The notes: a model not told the origin generated them from the letters alone. A DNA stretch of 64,000 bases from Buttiauxella brennerae ATCC 51605 (GCF_001654925.1 NZ_LXER01000032.1:262112-326111); one strand, 5' to 3'. Shown: positions 8,051 to 17,132, counted from the stretch's first letter. Numbers and translations: made by a program.

Positions 8051-9430
8051 ATGAAAACAATTAAAAAACTTCCATTAACAATGGCGGTTATCGCCGCGTT
8101 GTGCCCAATTTCTGTACTCGCACAAGAACCAATGTCTCAGGAACAAATTGACCAAATCGTGGCGAAGGCCGTGGATAAAGCGCTGGCCGACCGTGATGCG
8201 AAAATAGAAGCGGCACGCCTCAATAGGACCGATACGTTAGTTACGCCGCAAGTTCCCACCACGCCAGATAAGGCTGTTCCGTTGGGGCTTAAATTTACCG
8301 GTTATGCGCGTTACGGTGCGCATTTCCAGGCAGGTGATCAAAAATATATTGGCGTTGACGGTTCCTACAACGGCTCCTCCGCAATTGGTCGTTTAGGTAA
8401 CGAAGGCAACGGCGGCGAATTCCAGCTCACCAAAATCATAAAAGCCGATAACGGGGCCATCTGGGACATCGGCGTGATGATTGACCACTGGGGCGATGAA
8501 GTTAACCTGAAAAAAGCCTACGCGGGTGTCACAAACCTGTTTGAATCACAGCCAAATGCTTATTTCTGGGCCGGTCGCGACTTCCACCAGCGTCCACAAC
8601 AAGGGATCAACGACTACTTCTGGATGAACCACGATGGGCAAGGTGCGGGGGTGAAAAGCCTCGATCTCGGCTTTGCTCAACTGGATATGGCGGCGGTTGC
8701 ATCGGTGGAGCAGTGTAATCCTGAAATGATAGAAGATGGCGGCAACCCGTCGCGTATCTCTTGTACGGGCGGCTCCGGCACTGGCGATAAAGGCAACTAC
8801 GCGGCAACGTCAAAACTGCATGGTATCAAATTCGGCCCGATCGATTTCGAGCTGTACGCCAACTATGGTTTTGACTCCAAAGCCATTGATAGCGACGAAC
8901 GTTCCAAAGCCTGGCAAGCCGCGGTGGTGTTAAGCCACACCGGTGAAAATAGCCTGAATAAAATTATTGCCCGTTATTCTGACCACTCGGATAACAGCGT
9001 TTATAACAAAACCAATGGCCTGCACACCGTGTATACCAGCTTCGAAGGGAACTATAAGTTCACTCAACAAGCACAGGTGGAATATCTGTTGGCCTTCCAC
9101 GATTACGATAATGACGAGCAAACGCTCGATAACCGCCGCAACTACGGTGCCATCGTTCGCCCGATGTACTTCTGGAACGACATCCATTCAACGTGGCTTG
9201 AGGCGGGTTATCAGCGCGTAGATTACGAGAATGATGGTGATAACAAAGGCTGGAAACTGACGCTGTCGCAGAACATTTCTATCGCGATGGGGCCGGAGTT
9301 CCGCCCGATGCTGCGCTTCTACGTTACCGGCGGCCAGGTGGAGAACAACCACACTACGCGTGTCGCAGGGCAGGATAATACTCAGCTTGATTCGTTTAAC
9401 GTGGGCGCGATGTGGGAAGCCTGGTGGTAA
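8051..9430 (+). CDS. LamB/ScrY-family sugar porin
   Basis: 459 residues. A signal peptide (about 1-24, ending SVLA) is followed by a short helical segment (MSQEQIDQIVAKAVDKALAD) resembling the N-terminal coiled-coil of ScrY-type porins, then a beta-barrel beginning near LKFTGYARYGAHFQ and ending in a C-terminal aromatic residue (AMWEAWW), as outer-membrane proteins require. It would let the di- or oligosaccharide used by the adjacent PTS cross the outer membrane. A putative extracellular loop holds two cysteines (EQCNPE, ISCTGG) that could form a disulfide. The ribosome-binding site is weak (GAG at 8042), and the AT-rich leader contains a hairpin. Confidence 0.88.
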   Translation: MKTIKKLPLTMAVIAALCPISVLAQEPMSQEQIDQIVAKAVDKALADRDAKIEAARLNRTDTLVTPQVPTTPDKAVPLGLKFTGYARYGAHFQAGDQKYIGVDGSYNGSSAIGRLGNEGNGGEFQLTKIIKADNGAIWDIGVMIDHWGDEVNLKKAYAGVTNLFESQPNAYFWAGRDFHQRPQQGINDYFWMNHDGQGAGVKSLDLGFAQLDMAAVASVEQCNPEMIEDGGNPSRISCTGGSGTGDKGNYAATSKLHGIKFGPIDFELYANYGFDSKAIDSDERSKAWQAAVVLSHTGENSLNKIIARYSDHSDNSVYNKTNGLHTVYTSFEGNYKFTQQAQVEYLLAFHDYDNDEQTLDNRRNYGAIVRPMYFWNDIHSTWLEAGYQRVDYENDGDNKGWKLTLSQNISIAMGPEFRPMLRFYVTGGQVENNHTTRVAGQDNTQLDSFNVGAMWEAWW

Positions 9431-9543
9431 ATTCAAGCTGCGTCTGCGTTGGCTGCGCTCGCTCACCCCGGTCACTTACTTGAGTAAGCTCCCGGGGATT
9501 CACTCGCTTGCCGCCTTGATGCCGCTCGAATTATTTGGGATAT
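9431..9543. repeat. ERIC element (copy 1)
   Basis: The core contains CACTTACTTGAGTAAGCTCC flanked by CGCTCACCCCGG and GGGGATTCAC, the inverted-repeat centre of enterobacterial ERIC/IRU sequences. The outer ends (ATTCAAGCTGCG and CGAATTATTTGGGATAT) match the ERIC termini. It starts at the porin stop codon. Confidence 0.85.
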
Positions 9544-9604
9544 AAAAAATTTTTTTGGGGTTGTAGGGTGGATCCGTCCACCCTACGAAAGAGATAACAA
9601 ACAC

Positions 9605-11221
9605 TCACCGCATCGCGTTATAAATGGCCTGCTGAATATCAACCGCACGTTTTTCTTCAGCAATACCCTGCTCATCTTTACGCTGTTGCTGCGCACTGAG
9701 CCGCAGTTTTGCTCTGTCCAAATCCTCTTTCTGTCGCTTGATGGCTTCAGGCGAGCTGCAAAAAGTTTGCAGGAATTGTTTACGCAGCGCCGTGAGGCTT
9801 TCCCCGTCGGTCATCGCCTGGCTGTAGGTTCTGACCATGCGCCGACACGGGCGTTCTTCATCCATTTGCGAGCGATGCTGCAAAAGAGCATTGAGCGCGT
9901 CGCGGTAATCACCCGTTAATGCGGATTCGGTGTAAGAGACTTTCCAGTTCATGCCGCCTTGCATAAACAACCGCACCACGGTGGCATCTCCACGCTCGAT
10001 GGCCGAGCGTAAATTGCCCTCTTCCCAGCCAATCCCGATGTTAGCCAGTTTTTCACGCGCGCTTTGCGCTTCGGGAAGTGAATCAATCACCGTCACTTTC
10101 GCGGGCTGGCTGTTTGCTTGCACGGGTTTATCGGCGATATCACTCAGCAAATACATGCCGAAAATGGCGGCGCCAATTACCGCCACGCCAGCGATACACC
10201 AGCACACCATCTTCAGTGTCTCGCTGGTGTCCTGTTTGCTTTTGGTATTACGCAAATCGGGCCGTTCAATGGTGTCGCGCACTTCTTCATTATCGCGTCC
10301 GGTAGCCTGGTGTTTTTTCTGCGCAAGCGTCAGCCATGCCTGTAACTGCGCGTCGTCTGCCGCCAAAAGTGCTGCCGGGTTAACTTTGGTTCGCCCCTCA
10401 TCGAAAGCCTGCTGAATAACAGCGCTGCTTTCCTGGTAATAGCTATTGAGCAATGCGAGTTGTACGGAGGTTAATGTCTGCTGCTGCACGAGGTCGTTGC
10501 GAATTTCGCGTACATCATCGAGAAAAGTTTGCAGCGTTTTACGCTGGTCAATCAACAAACCCAGTTGCGTTGCGTGTTGGAAAAGCCCGGCATAATGGTT
10601 GGCGTACTCTTTTTTATCGACCACCATTAAAGCCAGTTCGCTAAAACGCATGCCGCTGAGAATATCGCCCCGCTCGCCGTTCTTTAGCCAGCGGCGCAAG
10701 CTATCCGCGCCAAATAGCATTTTCAGCTTATGCACCAGCTGCGACTGACCGGCATAACTGTTTTCCACCAGGTTCTTAAGCATCAGCTCAAGGGCACGCA
10801 TCTGGCGCATCGCTTTTTGCTGCACCGCAACATCGTGACTTTCAATTTCGGTGGAATAGCCAAGCAAGGGCTGCTTTTCTCGCACCCGTTCGAGGTAACT
10901 GACAAAACGCAGCGCGGCTATTAACTGGTTATGACTGACTTCCTGGCCGCTTTCGAACTGCGGAACCAGTTGCTGTAAATGGCGCAAAAGCAGTGTGAAA
11001 TGCGAGATTTCAGCGTCGTTAAGATTTAAGCGCTTCGCCACCGCCATCCAGCTGCCGAGAGCGAGGCGAGCCTGCTCAAGCTGTTGGAAAAACCACTGTG
11101 GATCTTTGCCATCACTGGCTTTGATAGTGAGAAGTGGCAGGATTTGCAACGATGCATGGCGAATCACACCCAGGCATGTTTCAAACTTTTCCCGCATCAG
11201 CAACTGTGCCGCGCTTGCCAT
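9605..11221 (-). CDS. Large single-TM protein, possibly STY4199-type HEPN family
   Basis: 538 residues from the ATG at 11221 (AAAGGA six bases upstream); the frame stays open to 11290 but that start has no good site. The first 340 residues are soluble and alpha-helical. A hydrophobic helix (CWCIAGVAVIGAAIFGMYLL) near residue 350 suggests a single membrane anchor. The C-terminal 150 residues include an ankyrin-like pair (LRSAIERGDATVVRLFMQGG and ALTGDYRDALNALLQHRS) and a charged coiled tail. The sequence reminds me of a conserved enterobacterial family annotated as STY4199-type with a HEPN-like domain. That is recall, not a search. The function is unknown. Confidence 0.6.
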   Translation of the reverse strand: MASAAQLLMREKFETCLGVIRHASLQILPLLTIKASDGKDPQWFFQQLEQARLALGSWMAVAKRLNLNDAEISHFTLLLRHLQQLVPQFESGQEVSHNQLIAALRFVSYLERVREKQPLLGYSTEIESHDVAVQQKAMRQMRALELMLKNLVENSYAGQSQLVHKLKMLFGADSLRRWLKNGERGDILSGMRFSELALMVVDKKEYANHYAGLFQHATQLGLLIDQRKTLQTFLDDVREIRNDLVQQQTLTSVQLALLNSYYQESSAVIQQAFDEGRTKVNPAALLAADDAQLQAWLTLAQKKHQATGRDNEEVRDTIERPDLRNTKSKQDTSETLKMVCWCIAGVAVIGAAIFGMYLLSDIADKPVQANSQPAKVTVIDSLPEAQSAREKLANIGIGWEEGNLRSAIERGDATVVRLFMQGGMNWKVSYTESALTGDYRDALNALLQHRSQMDEERPCRRMVRTYSQAMTDGESLTALRKQFLQTFCSSPEAIKRQKEDLDRAKLRLSAQQQRKDEQGIAEEKRAVDIQQAIYNAMR

Positions 11222-11323
11222 GATTTTCCTTTGTAAGAGACGTGCGCCTGGACCGAGAAGCGCCATTGCGCAGAATCTTAGCTCAGCCATGCAAGAGTCT
11301 ATGGCTGTAAAAGCACAGGAAAA

Positions 11324-12742
11324 TTAACTATTTTCAAAAACCTGGCTGATAAGCTCACCCATATCACGCAGCGCGGTTTCAGTCGTGGTATTGAACGGCA
11401 GCGCGTAATTGAGGCGCATACAGTTGCGATATTTCCCGGAAGCCGAAAGCAACGACCCCACCGCAATGCGGATATTATGCTGGCGCAGCACCTCGCTGAT
11501 GGGCACGATATCAATCTCTTCCGGCAGCTCAATCCACATCAAAAAACCGCCCTGTGGGCGAGAAACGCAGATACCGCACGGGAAGTAGTGGCGCACCCAG
11601 CAGGTGAAGATATCGAGGTTGCGCTGATAGTGCTGGCGCATACGCCGCAGGTGGCGGTGGTAATGGCCGTTACGCACAAACTCCGCCACCGCCATTTGCG
11701 TAAACGTGGTCGTGCTGCCGGTCACGATATACTTCATATGCATGGCGCGGTCGAAATAGCGCCCCGGCACAATCCAGCCCACGCGCAGTCCCGGTGCCAG
11801 CGTTTTTGAAAATGAGCTGCACAACAGCACCCGGCCATCGACATCCAGCGATTTAATCGTCATCGGGCGTGGATATTCATACGCCAGTTCGCCGTAAACA
11901 TCGTCTTCAATGATCGCAATATCAAAACGTTGCGCGAGATTCAACACCGCTTTTTTACGCGCATCGGGCATGATAAAACCGAGCGGGTTATTACAGGTCG
12001 GAACCAGAATCACCGCTTTAATCGGCCACTGTTCCAGCGCCAGCTCCAGCGCTTCCACGCTGATACCCGTTTCAGAATCTGTTGGTATTTCCACCACTTT
12101 AATGCCGAACGCACGTAGCATTTGCATCGTTCCGTGGAAGCATGGCGACTCAACGGCCACAATATCGCCCGCCTCACAGACGGCGCGAATCGCAATCGAC
12201 AGCGCTTCATGGCAACCGGTGGTCACCACAATGTCATCCGGCGTGACGACACAACGGCTGTCGAGCATCAAACGTGCGATTTGTTCGCGCAGCACCTGCT
12301 TACCGTTAATGCAGTCATAACCCAAAATTTCGGATTCCTGATGCTGCACAATGCGGCTCATTTCGCGCCACAGCGGTTTGATCGTCGCCTGGGTGACATC
12401 AGGAAAACCGCTGCCAAACGCGATACTTCCGGCATCTTCCCTTCCGGTTAATTGCTCAAGCACCGCATCCCATTGGGTAATTTCAACCGGGCGCTGTGCC
12501 GGGCGGGTCAGCGCGGGCACCGGAGGCTGAGATTTTTGCGGCGTAACAAAGTAACCCGAGCGCGGCTGCGGGGAGATGAGTTGGCGATCTTCAAGAATAT
12601 GATAGGCCTGCTGTACGGTGCTGATACTGACGCCGTGTTCACTGCTCAGGTTGCGCACCGAAGGCAGGCGTTCACCACTGCGATACAGCCCTTGTTCAAT
12701 GCGCTCTGCCAGCAAAGTGGCCAGATGTTGGTAACGCGTCAT
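11324..12742 (-). CDS. yjiR: MocR/PdxR-type regulator YjiR
   Basis: 472 residues. An N-terminal GntR winged helix (about 1-70; SGERLPSVRNLSSEHGVSIS) is fused to a fold-type I aminotransferase domain. The PLP-binding lysine is in SSFSKTLAPGLRVGW, and the NPLGF and EDDVYGEL motifs are present. It matches E. coli YjiR closely from the first residue (MTRYQHLATLLAERIEQGLY). MocR regulators use PLP as effector; the target here is inferred to be the divergent yjiS and itself. AGAGGA precedes the start. Three TCTGTATG octamers lie in the intergenic region. Confidence 0.9.
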   Translation of the reverse strand: MTRYQHLATLLAERIEQGLYRSGERLPSVRNLSSEHGVSISTVQQAYHILEDRQLISPQPRSGYFVTPQKSQPPVPALTRPAQRPVEITQWDAVLEQLTGREDAGSIAFGSGFPDVTQATIKPLWREMSRIVQHQESEILGYDCINGKQVLREQIARLMLDSRCVVTPDDIVVTTGCHEALSIAIRAVCEAGDIVAVESPCFHGTMQMLRAFGIKVVEIPTDSETGISVEALELALEQWPIKAVILVPTCNNPLGFIMPDARKKAVLNLAQRFDIAIIEDDVYGELAYEYPRPMTIKSLDVDGRVLLCSSFSKTLAPGLRVGWIVPGRYFDRAMHMKYIVTGSTTTFTQMAVAEFVRNGHYHRHLRRMRQHYQRNLDIFTCWVRHYFPCGICVSRPQGGFLMWIELPEEIDIVPISEVLRQHNIRIAVGSLLSASGKYRNCMRLNYALPFNTTTETALRDMGELISQVFENS

Positions 12743-12762
12743 GCTGTATCCTCTTTATTCAC

Positions 12763-12876
12763 CATACAGACAGAAAAAGCAGTACAGAGTGATGGCAAAA
12801 CCACCATTCAGATCCTGTTTTAGCGCGTCTGTATGTTAAATAAAAGTTATATTTGCGTCTGCCAGCAATCTGTATG
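12763..12876. promoter_or_regulatory. Three TCTGTATG octamers in the yjiR-yjiS control region
   Basis: CATACAGA at 12763-12770 and TCTGTATG at 12828-12835 and 12869-12876. The first is inverted relative to the other two. MocR-type proteins often bind spaced repeats, so these are plausible YjiR operators. This is read directly as a repeat; its function is inferred. Confidence 0.5.
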
Positions 12877-12919
12877 GCGGCGCATGATTGTTCCCATCAA
12901 CACGATGAGGAGCAACACC

Positions 12920-13093
12920 ATGGGCTTTGAAGAGAACCGTCCGCACAAACCGTTTTATGGCTTTGTGATGATTTACCGTTATTTCCGCCAGAGATGGTTA
13001 AACCGCCAGACAGCACGCACACTGCAAGGATTGAGCAAGGAACAATTACGAGATATTGGACTCACGACGGATGACATTTCACACTGGAAATAA
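12920..13093 (+). CDS. yjiS: DUF1127 small basic protein YjiS
   Basis: 57 residues from the ATG at 12920, with GAGGAG seven bases upstream; the longer frame from 12833 lacks such a site. The C-terminal half has the DUF1127 signature (RQTARTLQGLSKEQLRDIGL). DUF1127 proteins are small, often Arg-rich, and in some bacteria bind RNA or help in phosphate and stress regulation; the E. coli YjiS role is unknown. It is divergent from yjiR as in E. coli. Confidence 0.85.
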   Translation: MGFEENRPHKPFYGFVMIYRYFRQRWLNRQTARTLQGLSKEQLRDIGLTTDDISHWK

Positions 13094-13101
13094 CCTATTT
13101 A

Positions 13102-13226
13102 ATACCCAAAATAATTCGAGTTGCAGGCAGGCGGTGAGCGAGGGTATCCCAATGAGCTTACTCAAGTAAGTGATTTGGGTGACAGAGTGAAACCAACGCA
13201 TCTGCAACTCGAAGTATGAAGGGTAT
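13102..13226. repeat. ERIC element (copy 2, full length)
   Basis: About 125 bp, the usual ERIC length, with ATACCCAAAATAATTCGAG at one end and ACTCGAAGTATGAAGGGTAT at the other. The centre is GAGCTTACTCAAGTAAGTGA. It lies between yjiS and an acetyltransferase gene and might form the long hairpin typical of ERIC transcripts. Confidence 0.92.
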
Positions 13227-13294
13227 GGCGTCGTTATTTTTTTGCTGATATGAATTAAACACCTGCCAAAAATAAAAATAGTGAATTGAAAACC

Positions 13295-13822
13295 ATGTTC
13301 CCACTTGTGACCTCCAGACTGAGCCTGACGCAAATTACCGAGCAAGAATGGCCTTTCTTTTTGCGCCTGCAACAAGACCCTGTCGTGATGCGTTTTGTTT
13401 CCGATGAGCGACGAGAAGCGGAAGTCCGCCTGATTTTTAATTCACGCCTCGTGCGCTGGGAAATTCCCAGCCGACACTGGCTTTGTCTGGTGATGCGCGA
13501 TAAGCATAACGGCACGCCGATTGGTTTCACGGGTTTTGTGCGTGGCGACGAAGGCCTGGCAGAAGTCGGTTTTATTCTCGACCCCAAATTCCACGGGCAA
13601 GGTTACGGTTATGAATCGCTTCATGCCGTGTGCAAATTTGCCTTTGAAAAATGCGCGATCCGAAAATTAACCGCGACCGTCACGGTCGGGAATATCGGTT
13701 CGAGAAAGACGCTGGAAAAAGCAGGCTTTGAGCTGGAAGGGATACTGCGTGAGAACTATTTTCTGGCCGGGGTCTGGCAGGATGACTGGATTTTTGGCTT
13801 GCTGCGCAAAGAATTTAAATAA
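13295..13822 (+). CDS. GNAT acetyltransferase (RimJ/RimL-like)
   Basis: 175 residues from ATG 13295; a TTG at 13286 is also in frame and neither has a strong ribosome-binding site. It has the GNAT layout: N-terminal LVTSRLSLTQITEQEW, a central strand GLAEVGFILDPKFHGQGYGYES with the acetyl-CoA loop (QGYGYE), and IRKLTATVTVGNIGSRKTLEKAGF, typical of the RimJ/RimL and ribosomal-protein-serine acetyltransferase-like subfamily. The target, protein N-terminus or small molecule, cannot be told. An ERIC element separates it from yjiS. Confidence 0.82.
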   Translation: MFPLVTSRLSLTQITEQEWPFFLRLQQDPVVMRFVSDERREAEVRLIFNSRLVRWEIPSRHWLCLVMRDKHNGTPIGFTGFVRGDEGLAEVGFILDPKFHGQGYGYESLHAVCKFAFEKCAIRKLTATVTVGNIGSRKTLEKAGFELEGILRENYFLAGVWQDDWIFGLLRKEFK

Positions 13823-13827
13823 AACAC

Positions 13828-13847
13828 GGGCCGCGCAGCGGCGGCCC
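13828..13847. terminator. GC-rich hairpin between convergent genes
   Basis: GGGCCGC, loop GCAGCG, GCGGCCC. It lies between the acetyltransferase and the convergent DUF1471 gene. No T-run follows on the plus strand, so termination is inferred from position. Confidence 0.45.
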
Positions 13848-13862
13848 ATACAGCGTGAATTC

Positions 13863-14108
13863 TTAGTTATACATCTCAGCAACGCCAAACACTTTGTTAT
13901 CGCCACCAGCAGAAATGATGCGGATAGATTTTGCGCCTGCCTGCTCAGCTTTTGCTTGTAGCTGTGCTTGAAGGCTATCAATGTTTGATGCGCCGGTTAC
14001 GGAAACTGTACCGATTTTCTGGCTTTCAACTGATTGAGTAGAGGCAGCGAAAGTTGAGAATGAAGCAGCCAGAGTCATAACAACGGCAAAATATTTGATG
14101 CTTTTCAT
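13863..14108 (-). CDS. DUF1471 (YhcN/BhsA-like) small periplasmic protein
   Basis: 81 residues. A signal peptide (about 1-21, ending STFA) is followed by a single DUF1471 domain: KIGTVSVTGASNIDSLQAQL, AKAEQAGAKSIRII, and a C-terminal VFGVAEMYN strand. Enterobacteria carry many paralogues (YhcN, BhsA, McbA, YdgH) linked to stress, acid or biofilm phenotypes. Which paralogue this is cannot be decided from the sequence. The gene is alone, with its own upstream region. Confidence 0.85.
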   Translation of the reverse strand: MKSIKYFAVVMTLAASFSTFAASTQSVESQKIGTVSVTGASNIDSLQAQLQAKAEQAGAKSIRIISAGGDNKVFGVAEMYN

Positions 14109-14283
14109 GATGTGTATCCTTGAGCTTGTTTAAGTGTGAAAGCATGTTCGCTTTCGATGTGATAAGAATAGTGCCGCATCACAAATGGTGATAGCGGAAT
14201 GATTCGCTCAAGTCATTCAATATTTTTGACAAATATTTAACAGGCAAGAATGCGTTGTACTTCACCCTTGCCTGTTCTGCTGC

Positions 14284-15042
14284 TTATAAAAACATGCCGC
14301 CAGAAACTTCAACACGCTGCGCATTCATCCAGCCACTTTCGTCACTGAGCAGAACGGCAATCGCGTTACCAATATCATCCGGTTGCCCTACACGCCCCAG
14401 CGCCGTTTGTGCCGCGATAGCCTTCGCTACCTGTTCGTTATCACGCACCACACCACCGCCGAAATCGGTCGCAATCGCACCCGGTGCAATGATGTTGACG
14501 GAGATCCCACGCGCACCCAACTCTTTGGCCTGGTACTTCGTCAGCACTTCCATCGCCCCTTTCATGGCGGCATAAGCGGCTTTCCCCGGCAGGGCAAAAC
14601 GCGTCAGGCCAGTGGAGACATTCAGGATGCGGCCACCGTCTTTAATCAGCGGCAATAAGTGCTGAGTCAGGAAGAATGGCCCTTTGAGATGGATGTTCAT
14701 TAAATCATCAAACTGTTGCTCTGTTGTTTTTTCGAACAGCGCATCGAGGCCAGTTCCTGCATTGTTTAATAAATAATCAAAAGAGTCGCGTTGCCATACA
14801 TCATGTAGCTGCTGCTTCACTTGCGCTGCAAAAGCAGCAAAGCCTGCGCTTTCGGCAACATTCAATTGAATTGCCACGGCTTTTACGCCAGTTAGCTCAA
14901 TTTCACGTACCAAATTGAGCGCTTCTTGCTGCTGGCTGTTGTAAGTCAGAATAATATTCACGCCACGTGCTGCCAGCTTCAATGCTGCGTTTTTTCCTAA
15001 TCCACGGCTGCCGCCGGTCACTAATGCGATTGTTTGACTCAT
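14284..15042 (-). CDS. Short-chain dehydrogenase/reductase
   Basis: 252 residues of a classical SDR. The cofactor motif TGGSRGLG is near residue 9, the structural NNAGTG is near 91, the catalytic serine is in ILNVSTG, and the catalytic YAAMK (Tyr and Lys) follows. The C-terminal SDESGWMNAQRVEVSGGMF is typical. GAGG precedes the ATG. The substrate is unknown. It is divergent from a LysR regulator (yhjC) with about 120 bp between the start codons, so that regulator may control it. Confidence 0.9.
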   Translation of the reverse strand: MSQTIALVTGGSRGLGKNAALKLAARGVNIILTYNSQQQEALNLVREIELTGVKAVAIQLNVAESAGFAAFAAQVKQQLHDVWQRDSFDYLLNNAGTGLDALFEKTTEQQFDDLMNIHLKGPFFLTQHLLPLIKDGGRILNVSTGLTRFALPGKAAYAAMKGAMEVLTKYQAKELGARGISVNIIAPGAIATDFGGGVVRDNEQVAKAIAAQTALGRVGQPDDIGNAIAVLLSDESGWMNAQRVEVSGGMFL

Positions 15043-15161
15043 GATTTGCCTCGTTGATGACTATCGGGTTGTTGAGATACAGCTTATTAGCTGCTACAAA
15101 ATCAATAAAGAGTGCTAATTGCGCATCACTGTTTCACTACAAACAACAATGTGAGAATAAT

Positions 15162-16061
15162 GTGGATAAAATACACGCAATGCAGTTGTTCATTAGAGTG
15201 GCTGAACTCGAGAGTTTCTCCCGCGCAGCAGACACACTGGGCCTTCCTAAAGGTAGCGTATCGCGCCAGATTCAGGCCCTTGAAGGCCTGCTGGGAACAA
15301 GGTTATTGCATCGCACCACCCGCCGGGTGCAGCTGACGCAAGACGGTATGGTGTACTACGAGCGCTGCCGCGATCTGTTAGCCAACCTTGATGAACTAGA
15401 TGGTCTTTTTTTGCACGATCCTAAAAGCGTTAGCGGGCGCTTGCGGGTGGATATGCCGGTTGGCATCGCCAAAAATTTGGTTATGCCAAAACTTCCGGCA
15501 TTTTTGCAGCAATATCCCGGTATTGAACTGGAGCTAAGCAGCAGCGACCGCATGGTCGATGTGGTGCGTGAAGGTTTTGATTGTGTGGTGCGCGTGGGGC
15601 AGCTTAAAGACTCCGGTCTGGTGGCCCGTCCGCTTGGGAAACTGACATTAATAAACTGCGCCAGCCCCGATTATCTGGCGCGTTTCGGTTACCCTGAAAG
15701 CATTGACGATCTCACTTCTCACGCCATGGTGCATTACGCGCTAAACCTCGGCAGCCGCCCGCAAGGTTTTGAATTTTTCGAAGATAAAAATACCCGCTGG
15801 GTGAAAACCGGTGGCGTGATTACCGTGAATAGCACCGAAACCTATCAGGCAGCCTGTCTTGCCGGGCTTGGGATTATTCAGGCGCCACGCATTGGCGTAA
15901 AAGAGTTACTCAAGAGCAAAAAACTGGTGGAGATCCTGCCGCAATATCGAGCTGAACCGATGCCCGTTTCGCTGCTTTACCCGCATCGCCGCAACCTTTC
16001 GCGCCGCGTTCATTTGTTTATGGAGTGGCTGACGGGGCTGGTTAAAGGATATGTGGACTAA
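15162..16061 (+). CDS. yhjC: LysR-family transcriptional regulator YhjC
   Basis: 299 residues. GTG at 15162 is taken as the start, giving (V/M)DKIHAMQLFIRVAELESF, the standard LysR N-terminus; the frame is open to 15054 but that extension has no counterpart in the family. The helix-turn-helix (SRAADTLGLPKGSVSRQIQALE) is at about residues 19-40, and a substrate-binding domain follows. It resembles E. coli YhjC along its length. E. coli yhjC also precedes yhjD. The divergent SDR gene is a plausible target. Confidence 0.9.
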   Translation: MDKIHAMQLFIRVAELESFSRAADTLGLPKGSVSRQIQALEGLLGTRLLHRTTRRVQLTQDGMVYYERCRDLLANLDELDGLFLHDPKSVSGRLRVDMPVGIAKNLVMPKLPAFLQQYPGIELELSSSDRMVDVVREGFDCVVRVGQLKDSGLVARPLGKLTLINCASPDYLARFGYPESIDDLTSHAMVHYALNLGSRPQGFEFFEDKNTRWVKTGGVITVNSTETYQAACLAGLGIIQAPRIGVKELLKSKKLVEILPQYRAEPMPVSLLYPHRRNLSRRVHLFMEWLTGLVKGYVD

Positions 16062-16115
16062 CACCAGGCTATAATTTCTTTAACCTTCTGCCAGAATTAT
16101 AGGGAAAATAACCTG

Positions 16116-17126
16116 ATGACAGTGCCGGATAACACCGAAAAACGTCCTACAGAAACGCTCGACTATGAACCAATAGTCAAAATAAAAACCAGCAATGAGA
16201 AGGTGAACAAAACCATCGATAGTGTGAATAACACCGTCGAGCGCGTCGAACGCAACCCTGTTGTTGCGCACTTGATACGGGCAGCTGAACGCTTTAACGA
16301 CCGTATGGGCAACCAGTTTGGCGCGGCAATCACCTACTTTTCATTCCTGTCACTGATCCCGATTTTGATGGTGGCATTTGCCGCCGCCGGTTATATCCTT
16401 GCCTCGCACCCCACGCTGCTGGAGGAAATTTTCGAAAAGATCCTCACCAACGTGAGCGAGCCAACGCTTGCCGCCACACTGAAAAACACCATCAATACCG
16501 CGGTGCAGCAGCGCACGACTGTCGGGCTGGTTGGCCTGTTGATTGCACTCTATTCCGGCATCAACTGGATGGGGAATTTGCGTGAAGCGGTGCGTGCCCA
16601 GTCGCGCGATAAATGGGAGCGCAACCCGCAGGATCAGGAGAAGTTCTGGGTAAAGTATCTGCGTGATTTAGTGTCGCTAATTGGTTTGTTGGTGGCGTTG
16701 ATTGTGACGCTTTCAATCACGTCGGTTGCCGGTTCAGCCCAGGCATTCCTGATAACTCTTTTGCATCTCGACGGTATCGAATGGTTAAAACCGGTTTGGC
16801 ATTTAGTCGGGTTAGCGATCTCTATTTTTGCTAACTACCTGCTGTTCTTCTGGATTTTCTGGCGTCTTCCACGCCACCGTCCACGCAAGAAAGCACTGAT
16901 TCGTGGCACATTGATTGCGGCAATTGGTTTTGAGGTTATCAAAATCATCATGACCTACAGCCTTCCAGCGCTGATAAAATCACCCTCCGGCGCAGCATTT
17001 GGCTCTGTTTTAGGTCTGATGGCCTTCTTCTATTTCTTCGCCCGCCTGACGCTGTTTTGTGCCGCGTGGATTGCCACCGCACAATACAAGGATGATCCGA
17101 GAATGCCGGGTAAAACTCAAAGTTGA
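16116..17126 (+). CDS. yhjD: Inner-membrane YihY/BrkB-family protein YhjD
   Basis: 336 residues. An N-terminal cytoplasmic tail of about 70 residues is followed by the YihY/virulence factor BrkB domain with about six membrane helices (AAITYFSFLSLIPILMVAF; YFFARLTLFCAAWIA). It matches E. coli YhjD (337 residues) throughout. An E. coli YhjD mutant form suppresses the lethality of losing Kdo from lipid A, suggesting a role in lipid precursor transport; the normal function is not settled. It follows yhjC by 54 nt. Confidence 0.93.
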   Translation: MTVPDNTEKRPTETLDYEPIVKIKTSNEKVNKTIDSVNNTVERVERNPVVAHLIRAAERFNDRMGNQFGAAITYFSFLSLIPILMVAFAAAGYILASHPTLLEEIFEKILTNVSEPTLAATLKNTINTAVQQRTTVGLVGLLIALYSGINWMGNLREAVRAQSRDKWERNPQDQEKFWVKYLRDLVSLIGLLVALIVTLSITSVAGSAQAFLITLLHLDGIEWLKPVWHLVGLAISIFANYLLFFWIFWRLPRHRPRKKALIRGTLIAAIGFEVIKIIMTYSLPALIKSPSGAAFGSVLGLMAFFYFFARLTLFCAAWIATAQYKDDPRMPGKTQS

Positions 17127-17132
17127 TTGATA

